DNA of 11,361 nt from contig URLB01000064.1 of the NCBI GenBank assembly GCA_900548595.1, forward strand, positions 1 through 11,361, read 5' to 3'. The notes beneath the pieces were generated by a model. It ran no database searches. It saw only the letters and a list, made by a program, of their open reading frames with translations, and was not told the origin of the DNA. The stretch is from an uncultured Eubacteriales bacterium (GTDB lineage: Bacteria; Bacillota; Clostridia; Lachnospirales; Anaerotignaceae). The translations under genes were made by a program, and so were the position numbers. Positions 1-5,851 of the stretch are shown one piece after another; the stretch's first letter is position 1; each line of letters opens with the position of its first letter.

Positions 1-880
1 TCATATCCTCAACACAGTCCTGAGGGCCTTCAATTGCCGCCAACGCAGCTTTCTGTGCAATCGAATTGGGATTTGACGTCATGTGAGACTGCATGCTTGA
101 CATAAGCTTTGCAATAGGTGCAGGCGCAGCCGCATAGCCTATTCTCCAACCTGTCATTGCATAACTTTTTGAAACCCCGTTTATTGTAATTGTTCTGTCA
201 TATATTTCCTTGTTAAGAGAAGCTATGCTTATATGTTTCTTATCCTCTGAATAAATAAGTTTTTCATATATCTCGTCGGCAATAACCGCTATATCTTTCT
301 CAACCGCAAAATCGGCTATTTCTCTGAGCTCACCCTCATCCATCACTATACCCGTAGGGTTGCTTGGTGTTGTTATGATGACAGCCTTAGTTTTATCGGA
401 ATATCCTTTTTCAAGCACCTTTCTTGTCAAAGCAAATCCTTCGTTCTGATCCATATATACAACTACTGGTGTTCCACCTGCCAGTCTCACCATTTCCGCA
501 TAGCTTAACCAGTAAGGCGCGGGAATAATAACTTCGTCCCCCGGATTTATAATTGCCATGAGGGCATTTATCAAAGAATGTTTTGCTCCGTTACTTATTA
601 CAATTTGTGTATAATCATAATCAAGACCATTGTCTTCTTTAAGTTTTTTTGCTACAGCCTTTCTCAGTTCAACAATACCTGCCGCAGCTGTATATCTTGT
701 AAAGCCGGCATTAATTGCGTCAACTGCGGCTTTCTTAATATGCTCCGGTGTGTCAAAATCAGGTTCGCCTATGCTGAAGCTGATTACATTTTTCCCTTCA
801 CTCCTGAGTATACCTGCTTTTTCCGTAATAGATAATGTTGACGACGGCTTAATGCCAAGCGCTTTTTCAGACAATTTCAT
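1..880 (-). CDS. Aspartate-type aminotransferase, class I, PLP-dependent (3' end outside window)
   Basis: Translating the minus strand from the ATG at 880 gives 293 codons that run off the left edge; the family is about 390-400 residues, so roughly the last quarter is missing. It is a fold-type I PLP aminotransferase of the aspartate aminotransferase Ib group, which swaps amino groups between aspartate (or a related amino acid) and 2-oxoglutarate in the cytoplasm. Visible motifs are SIGEPDFDTP near residue 36, SNGAK near 96, SNPTG at 173-177 (Asn174), ADEIY at 201-205 (PLP-contacting Asp202 and Tyr205), and SKSYAMTGWRIGY with Schiff-base Lys238 and Arg246. The start has a GGAGGAGG site 7-8 bases upstream. 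It lies 67 bases after the dipeptidase gene and has its own promoter candidate there. The family is sure; the exact substrate (aspartate, aromatic or other) cannot be read from the sequence. Confidence 0.95.
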   Translation of the reverse strand, partial: MKLSEKALGIKPSSTLSITEKAGILRSEGKNVISFSIGEPDFDTPEHIKKAAVDAINAGFTRYTAAAGIVELRKAVAKKLKEDNGLDYDYTQIVISNGAKHSLINALMAIINPGDEVIIPAPYWLSYAEMVRLAGGTPVVVYMDQNEGFALTRKVLEKGYSDKTKAVIITTPSNPTGIVMDEGELREIADFAVEKDIAVIADEIYEKLIYSEDKKHISIASLNKEIYDRTITINGVSKSYAMTGWRIGYAAAPAPIAKLMSSMQSHMTSNPNSIAQKAALAAIEGPQDCVEDM

Positions 881-911
881 TTCGTTTCCTCCTCCGTACT
901 CCAATGGATAA

Positions 912-940
912 ATTGTATACTATTGTAAATACAAATGCAA
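912..940 (-). promoter_or_regulatory. Sigma-A-like promoter for the aminotransferase gene
   Basis: On the minus strand, TTGCAT (935-940) is followed by 17 bases and TACAAT (912-917). It sits between the dipeptidase stop at 948 and the aminotransferase start at 880, giving a leader of about 25 bases with a GGAGGAGG ribosome site. Match and spacing are good, but this is consensus reading only. Confidence 0.55.
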
Positions 941-947
941 GCTATAA

Positions 948-1874
948 TTATATGAGCATATCTGTTATCCTGATAAAATTGCCGAACGCTATTTTTTCCG
1001 TTATCTCTTTTCCGAACTCTTTTTCCATAGACTTTAAAACATATTCCATTCGTTCAATATTATCGATACCGTCGGGCGTAATCGGTATGCCGTCAAAATC
1101 GCACCCCAGTCCGACCGAGTTTTCTCCGCACATATCAAGTATATGTTCCGTATGCCTTATGACTTCGTCGATTCCCGCTTTTCCGCTGTCGCTTAAAAAA
1201 TCAACGCACATATTAATACCGACTATACCGTCTCTTTCCCCTATCACTCTCAACTGGTCGTCCGTCAGATTTCTGGGAAAAGAACATATTGCTCGGCAAT
1301 TGGAATGTGTGGCTATGAACGGTTTTTCCGTATGTTTCTCAACATCATAGAATCCTTCATCGGACAAATGTGATACGTCAACTATAATACCCAGTCTTTC
1401 CATTTCTTTTACGGCTTTTTTCCCGAAATCGGTAAGACCTCCTCCGTAACCGCTCTCCATTACGCCTGTAGCAACACAATTTTTGTAATTCCATGTAAGC
1501 GTAGCAATCCTTATGCCTTTATCATACAATATCCTCAGTTTTTCTATGCTGCCTTCCAAAGCTTCACAGCCTTCTATTGATAAAACGGCTTTTATTTTTT
1601 TATTTTTTTTATGAATATCTCCGCTGTTTTTGATAATCTCGGCTTTATCCGAATTTATTTCTATTTCCTTTGTAAAGTAGTCTATTATACTCATTGTTTT
1701 ATCAAAGGCATTGGTATAATATTCTTTTTTAAGCCATATGGCAAATACTTGAATCGGACTTATATATTTATCAAGCATTTTTATATTGATATGTCCGTTG
1801 GAATCATATAAATGGAGTTTGTTTTCAAATATATAAGAAGCCGTATCACAGTGCATGTCGGCAAAAGTTTTCAT
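948..1874 (-). CDS. Zinc-dependent dipeptidase, peptidase family M19 (renal dipeptidase-like)
   Basis: A 308-residue protein of normal length for bacterial M19 dipeptidases, TIM-barrel metalloenzymes that cleave dipeptides, some including D-residues. The metal-site residues are all visible: His8 and Asp10 in MHCDT, bridging Glu101 in SIEG, His169 in DVSHLSD, His190 and Arg194 in THSNCRA, and Asp259 in GLGCDFDG. There is no signal peptide or transmembrane segment, so it is probably cytoplasmic, despite the family name 'membrane dipeptidase'. The ATG at 1874 has a GAGGTGA site six bases upstream. The gene is divergent from the DUF1540 gene and upstream of the aminotransferase. I found no convincing promoter in the 121-base divergent gap. 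An A-rich codon stretch (1595-1610) encodes a Lys/Asn run near residues 89-95, between catalytic strands. Dipeptide specificity is unknown. Confidence 0.94.
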   Translation of the reverse strand: MKTFADMHCDTASYIFENKLHLYDSNGHINIKMLDKYISPIQVFAIWLKKEYYTNAFDKTMSIIDYFTKEIEINSDKAEIIKNSGDIHKKNKKIKAVLSIEGCEALEGSIEKLRILYDKGIRIATLTWNYKNCVATGVMESGYGGGLTDFGKKAVKEMERLGIIVDVSHLSDEGFYDVEKHTEKPFIATHSNCRAICSFPRNLTDDQLRVIGERDGIVGINMCVDFLSDSGKAGIDEVIRHTEHILDMCGENSVGLGCDFDGIPITPDGIDNIERMEYVLKSMEKEFGKEITEKIAFGNFIRITDMLI

Positions 1875-1995
1875 AAAATCACCTCAAATATTTATCCGTT
1901 TATATGTATATTAATTTATTTGCAGAGCATACTATATTCAGCCCGTATACATGAAAATTACGAGCTTATAAATAATTTTTTAGGAGATGTTAATA

Positions 1996-2157
1996 ATGAA
2001 CAGACCCGGATCACAGGAAATAAAATGTACTGTAAAATCATGCCGTTACCACGACAAAGACAAACATTGTACTCTTGCCGATATAGTTGTAGGTGAAAAC
2101 GTAGCAAACGCTTCGGAAAAATGCGAAACAGACTGTATGAGCTTTGAAGCTCTTTAA
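1996..2157 (+). CDS. DUF1540 small cysteine-rich protein (53 residues)
   Basis: This short reading frame encodes a 53-residue protein with Cys at 11, 16, 25, 43 and 47. The spacing matches the DUF1540 pattern: I-x-C-x-V-x-x-C near the start, an internal Cys followed by A-D-I-V-V, and a C-x-S-F ending (here CMSFEAL). DUF1540 proteins are common in Clostridia; the cysteines suggest metal binding, but no function is established. The ATG at 1996 is chosen because AGGAG (1982-1986) lies nine bases upstream; an in-frame ATG at 1987 directly abuts that site and is less likely. The gene is divergent from the dipeptidase and convergent with rny, ending at the hairpin terminator 2169-2193. An overlapping minus-strand frame and longer plus-strand frames across this spot have no family resemblance. 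Confidence 0.85.
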   Translation: MNRPGSQEIKCTVKSCRYHDKDKHCTLADIVVGENVANASEKCETDCMSFEAL

Positions 2158-2168
2158 GGCAAACAAAA

Positions 2169-2193
2169 GGGTGTATCCATAACGGATACACCC
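2169..2193. terminator. Bidirectional hairpin terminator between DUF1540 and rny
   Basis: A perfect 10-base-pair stem (GGGTGTATCC, 2169-2178, with GGATACACCC, 2184-2193) has a five-base loop. Reading plus it is followed by ATCTTTTCTC; reading minus it is followed by TTTTGTTTGC. It lies 11 bases past the DUF1540 stop and 12 bases past the rny stop, so it can end transcription from both converging genes. Confidence 0.85.
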
Positions 2194-2205
2194 ATCTTTT
2201 CTCAA

Positions 2206-3744
2206 TCATTTAGCATACTCTATTGCTCTGGTTTCCCTGATAAGATTTACCTTTATCTGTCCCGGATATTCCAACTCGTCCTCTATTTTCTTAGCCACTT
2301 CTCTGGCAAGAAGTGTAAGTCCTTCGTCGTTTATATCCTCCGGTATAACCATAATACGTAATTCTCTTCCTGCCTGAATTGCGAAAGATTTCTCTACGCC
2401 CTTAAAGCTGTCTGCAATTTCCTCAAGTTTCTGAAGTCTCTTTACATACGACTCAAGAGTTTCGCGTCTTGCGCCCGGTCTTGCCGCCGATATGGCGTCA
2501 GCCGCTTGTACAAGCACAGCTATTATACTCTGCGGCTCTACGTCGCCGTGATGCGCCTCAACAGCATTTATAACCAATGAAGATTCTTTGTATTTTCTGC
2601 ACAGCCCGACACCTATACTTACATGTGAACCTTCCATTTCATGGTCTACACTCTTACCTATGTCATGGAGCAGACCTGCTCTCTTGGCAATAGTAACGTC
2701 AACGCCCAACTCCGCTGCCATAAGACCTGTAAGCTGCGCAACTTCTATTGAATGTTTAAGTACGTTCTGACCATAGCTTGTTCTGTATTTAAGTTTTCCT
2801 AACAGACGTATAAGTTCAGGATGAAGTCCGTTTACTCCCGTTTCAAGAGTAGCCGCCTCTCCTTCATCTCTTATTATAACTTCTACTTCTTTCTTAGCTT
2901 TTTCAACCATTTCCTCAATTCTTGACGGATGAACTCGTCCGTCAACAATAAGTTTTTCCAGGGCAATCCTTGCGATTTCCCTTCTTATGGGATCAAATCC
3001 GGAAAGAATAACTGCCTCCGGAGTATCATCTATGATAAGGTCGATACCCGTTAATGTTTCCAAAGCACGTATATTTCTTCCCTCACGGCCGATAATTCGA
3101 CCTTTCATCTCATCATTGGGAAGCTGAACAACAGAAACCGTTGTCTCCGCAACATGATCGACAGCACAACGCTGTATAGCGTTTGCAATAATATCTCTGC
3201 TTCGCTTTTCAGCCTCATATTTGGCTTTAGCTTCGGCTTCTTTTATCATCAAAATAGATTCATGTTTAACGTCGTTTTCAACCATTGCAAGAAGATAATT
3301 TTTTGCTTCTTCCGAAGTAAATCCGGATATTCTTTCCAACTCCTGAAGTTGCTTTTCATGGAGCTTTTCAACTTCTTCTTTTTGTTTTTCAAGGTCTTCC
3401 ATTTTTCTGTTCATCTGCTCTTCACGCTTTTCATAGGCATCAGCCTTGCGGTCAAGAGTTTCTTCCTTCTGAACAAGACGTCTCTCCGTTCTGGAAAGCT
3501 CGTTTCTTCTGTCTCTTGCTTCTTTTTCAAGCTCATTCTTTGTTCTGATACTCTCCTCTTTTGCTTCCAGGAGAATTTCCTTCTTCTTCGCTTCTGCTTC
3601 TTTCTGTGCGTCTTCAACTATATCATTCGCTCTTTTTTCGGCAACGCCTATTTTTGCTTCGGCAATTTGCTTTCTATAGCAGAAACCAATAACAGCACCA
3701 AGAATTAAAGCTATCACTGCAGCAATAATGGTTATTGGTTCTAT
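2206..3744 (-). CDS. rny: Ribonuclease Y (membrane-anchored endoribonuclease, KH + HD domains)
   Basis: RNase Y starts mRNA decay at the inner face of the membrane. The parts appear in order: an N-terminal transmembrane helix, a long charged coiled coil (about residues 30-200), a KH RNA-binding domain with GRIIGREGRNIRALETLTG, and a metal-dependent HD domain with AGLLHDIGKS and AHHGD. The C-terminus, RETRAIEYAK, closely resembles that of the Bacillus subtilis protein (about 520 residues). The start is odd. The excellent AGGGGGTGG (3750-3758) is followed five bases later by ATA, at the place where B. subtilis RNase Y begins M-T-P-I (here I-E-P-I). In-frame alternatives are GTG at 3753, inside the Shine-Dalgarno, and TTG at 3771, with no ribosome site. 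I give the ATA position as the likeliest N-terminus; the frame stays open to 3771. The gene has its own strong promoter and a hairpin terminator. Confidence 0.96.
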   Translation of the reverse strand: MEPITIIAAVIALILGAVIGFCYRKQIAEAKIGVAEKRANDIVEDAQKEAEAKKKEILLEAKEESIRTKNELEKEARDRRNELSRTERRLVQKEETLDRKADAYEKREEQMNRKMEDLEKQKEEVEKLHEKQLQELERISGFTSEEAKNYLLAMVENDVKHESILMIKEAEAKAKYEAEKRSRDIIANAIQRCAVDHVAETTVSVVQLPNDEMKGRIIGREGRNIRALETLTGIDLIIDDTPEAVILSGFDPIRREIARIALEKLIVDGRVHPSRIEEMVEKAKKEVEVIIRDEGEAATLETGVNGLHPELIRLLGKLKYRTSYGQNVLKHSIEVAQLTGLMAAELGVDVTIAKRAGLLHDIGKSVDHEMEGSHVSIGVGLCRKYKESSLVINAVEAHHGDVEPQSIIAVLVQAADAISAARPGARRETLESYVKRLQKLEEIADSFKGVEKSFAIQAGRELRIMVIPEDINDEGLTLLAREVAKKIEDELEYPGQIKVNLIRETRAIEYAK

Positions 3745-3749
3745 TGTAA

Positions 3750-3758
3750 CCACCCCCT
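3750..3758 (-). promoter_or_regulatory. Shine-Dalgarno site of rny that decides its start
   Basis: AGGGGGTGG on the minus strand is close to ideal for 16S pairing. Only ATA (3742-3744) lies at a suitable distance downstream (five bases). The GTG at 3753 is part of the site itself. See the RNase Y entry. Confidence 0.6.
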
Positions 3759-3845
3759 GTTTAATTTTCAAAGTACATTTTAATTATTATAACGTGCATA
3801 AATGATTGTATAAAAACTTATATAATGTGAAACCACATCTATATA

Positions 3846-3874
3846 ATTGTATAACCAACCGCAAGTTATGTCAA
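3846..3874 (-). promoter_or_regulatory. Strong sigma-A promoter of rny
   Basis: Minus-strand TTGACA (3869-3874, perfect) and TACAAT (3846-3851, within TATACAAT) are separated by exactly 17 bases. This predicts a leader of roughly 90 bases before the RNase Y coding region. The promoter begins 28 bases after the RNase G stop, so rny can be expressed apart from the upstream operon. An imperfect palindrome, AAGAA-N5-TTCTT (3873-3887), touches the -35 box. Confidence 0.75.
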
Positions 3875-3902
3875 GAATATTGTTCTTACGTTACCGTTTC
3901 AA

Positions 3903-5132
3903 TTAATCACAGTGTATGTCTTTTCCTTCAATACAGCTTACCCTGCCGCTTCCGCCGCATACGGGACAGTTTTTTGTCATAAGCTGCATTATTGACTGGC
4001 GTTTCTTTTTTCTTGTCATCTGCATAAGTCCCAGTTCTGTCATGCCTACAACTATAGTCTGAAGTCTGTCGCCTGCAACCGCCTCTTCAAGCGTCTTTTG
4101 AAGCAGCTGCCTGTCCTGACTGTACTTCATGTCTATAAAATCCACTATTATCATTCCGTTAAGATTTCTAAGTCTTAATTGGTGTGCAATTTCCTTTGCC
4201 GCCTCAAGATTTGTCTTTAATATAGTTTTTTGAAGATCTGCTTTTCCGGTATATTTCCCCGTATTCACATCTATTACAACACACGCTTCCGTCTGCTCGA
4301 TTACAAGGAAACCGCCGCTTTTCAGCCATACTCTTTTGTTAAACGCCTCCTTTGCCTGTGCCTCAACATAGTAGGACGAAAACAACGGCGTTCCGTCATC
4401 ATGGTATATGACCTTTTTTATATCTGTATTCAGTTCCTCGCAAAGCCTGCATAATGTTTCATAATCATCTTCGGAATTTACAACTATTTCGTCAACATCG
4501 TCATGGAATAGATCTCTCATAACCCTTTCCACTCCGTTTGCGTCTGTATACAGCAGTGCAGGTGCTTTTATATATTCCGCTTTTTTCATTATCCCTTCGC
4601 TTATGGAGATAAGCCTTTCCAGTTCATTTTTATATACATCGTAGCTTTTGCCCTGACCGTCTGTTCTTATAATAGCTCCGTATCCCTTGGGAAGGAATTC
4701 TCTTACGGTATCTTTTATTCTCTGTCTTTCCTCATCATCTGTTATTTTTTTTGAAATTCCTATCTTATTGTCATTTGGTACTAAAACTATAAATTTTCCC
4801 GGAAATGATATTTTTTTCGTAAGCACTGCGCCTTTTTTTCCGACTTCAGCCTTTTCAACCTGAACTATGACATCTTCTCCTGCTTTCGGCTTTATTATAT
4901 TGCCGTTTTCATCTTTTTGATCTCCGTAATAAAGGAAAGCATTTTTTTCCCTTCCTATATCGACAAATGCCGCCTGCATACCCGGAAGAACATTAACAAT
5001 TTTTCCTATATAAACATTTCCTATAATAGGCATTGAATTTTTTCGTTCGTATATGAGCTCCATAAGAACGCCGTTTTCTACAATTCCTATTCTGGTGCCG
5101 TAGTCCAGAGAATCAACCAATATTCTTTTCAC
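3903..5132 (-). CDS. rng: Ribonuclease E/G family endoribonuclease (RNase G-like)
   Basis: A 409-residue catalytic-core RNase E/G that cuts single-stranded, A/U-rich RNA and takes part in mRNA decay and rRNA end processing. An S1 RNA-binding domain spans about residues 37-105. The DNase I-like catalytic region holds VIDVNTGKYTG (Asp288) and DFIDM (Asp331, Asp334), which carry the Mg2+ ligands in E. coli RNase E. The zinc-link CPVCGGSGR is at 389-397. The protein ends about a dozen residues after the zinc link, with two further Cys (400 and 408), so it is shorter than E. coli RNase G (489) and lacks the C-terminal small domain; such compact forms may be normal in Clostridia. The start is GTG, in a GTGA overlap with the DUF2344 stop, implying translational coupling. 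It is the last gene of the radical SAM operon; rny follows with its own promoter. Confidence 0.94.
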   Translation of the reverse strand: MKRILVDSLDYGTRIGIVENGVLMELIYERKNSMPIIGNVYIGKIVNVLPGMQAAFVDIGREKNAFLYYGDQKDENGNIIKPKAGEDVIVQVEKAEVGKKGAVLTKKISFPGKFIVLVPNDNKIGISKKITDDEERQRIKDTVREFLPKGYGAIIRTDGQGKSYDVYKNELERLISISEGIMKKAEYIKAPALLYTDANGVERVMRDLFHDDVDEIVVNSEDDYETLCRLCEELNTDIKKVIYHDDGTPLFSSYYVEAQAKEAFNKRVWLKSGGFLVIEQTEACVVIDVNTGKYTGKADLQKTILKTNLEAAKEIAHQLRLRNLNGMIIVDFIDMKYSQDRQLLQKTLEEAVAGDRLQTIVVGMTELGLMQMTRKKKRQSIMQLMTKNCPVCGGSGRVSCIEGKDIHCD

Positions 5133-5851
5133 TTCATAGCCACTTCCTTATCAAGTGGAACAAACTTTTCGTCTGAAAGGCGATACATTTCCGTTCTGCT
5201 GAATTTTATTTTATATTTATTAAACTCCGCTCCGATAAAGTCATAAAAAGTCTGTACAGTCAAATCAGCCCTTAAACTTCTTATACTTCCCGCCGCCAAA
5301 ACAAGTCTGATTTTCGCCGTATCATTATCTGAAATATTCTCAATCGAATATATGTCAGGACGTATATCCGTCTCTTTCAAGTTATTCTTTGTCTTTTTCA
5401 TTACTACTATTTCTTTCTGCGCCATAAATTCAGGCAATTTTTCCGCAACCGTTTCGGGCTTTACGTTATTACTTAAAATCGCCTCATATTCGCAGGCACA
5501 CAGATCCGCCATGGCTGTAAGGGCGGTCTGAGACAGTCTTGTCGCTCTTTTTACTTCAATTCCGTCGTTCATGACCGAATTAAGCTTTCTTACTATTTCC
5601 TCTGTATCCTCTTCCCTTGTAAACTCAAAATCACAGTACTCTCCCGTACTTGTCATGCCAAGCGAAAGCGGATTACCGAAAGACATAAGCTGATGCGGAT
5701 TAAATCCGTGGGAATATCCTATGGGCAGTCCCGCTCTTCTTACTGCCCTCTGGAACAATCTCATCAAGTCCAAATGACTGACAAACCTTACTTCCGGTCC
5801 TTTTGTATACTTTATTCTGTACTTAAATCTTATTTTTTTCTCTTGATTCAA
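5129..5851 (-). CDS. TIGR03936 / DUF2344 radical SAM-linked protein
   Basis: A 240-residue protein with the family hallmarks near its N-terminus: IKYTKGPEVRFVSHLDLMRLFQRA, then GYSHGFNPH and LSLGMTSTGEY. In many bacteria this domain is fused to, or encoded beside, the TIGR03960 radical SAM protein, and the pair is linked to RNase E/G genes; its biochemical role is not known. I place the start at the TTG at 5851, because GGAGGAGG (5860-5867) sits eight bases upstream and the protein then begins MNQEKKIRFKY. The same frame stays open further upstream, but that part lies in the coding sequence of the radical SAM gene. The two genes overlap by 29 bases, so translation is probably coupled. The stop overlaps the GTG start of RNase G by four bases. 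Confidence 0.9.
   Translation of the reverse strand: MNQEKKIRFKYRIKYTKGPEVRFVSHLDLMRLFQRAVRRAGLPIGYSHGFNPHQLMSFGNPLSLGMTSTGEYCDFEFTREEDTEEIVRKLNSVMNDGIEVKRATRLSQTALTAMADLCACEYEAILSNNVKPETVAEKLPEFMAQKEIVVMKKTKNNLKETDIRPDIYSIENISDNDTAKIRLVLAAGSIRSLRADLTVQTFYDFIGAEFNKYKIKFSRTEMYRLSDEKFVPLDKEVAMK

Noticed and set aside
1875..1995. Promoters for the dipeptidase and DUF1540 genes in their divergent gap
   Set aside because: Several TATA-like hexamers occur, but none pairs with a recognisable -35 at 16-18 bases, so I do not call one.
1812..2096. Plus-strand 94-codon frame from the dipeptidase 5' end into DUF1540
   Set aside because: Starts inside the dipeptidase gene on the opposite strand and overlaps the real DUF1540 frame; peptide has no protein-like features.
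1958..2209. Minus-strand 83-codon frame covering the DUF1540 gene
   Set aside because: It is the reverse complement of a frame with a clear DUF1540 Cys pattern and crosses the terminator hairpin; no ribosome site or family resemblance.
3154..3708. Plus-strand 184-codon frame rich in Phe/Leu opposite rny
   Set aside because: It is the shadow of the Lys/Glu-rich coiled coil of RNase Y; apparent membrane character comes from reversing AAG/GAA codons.
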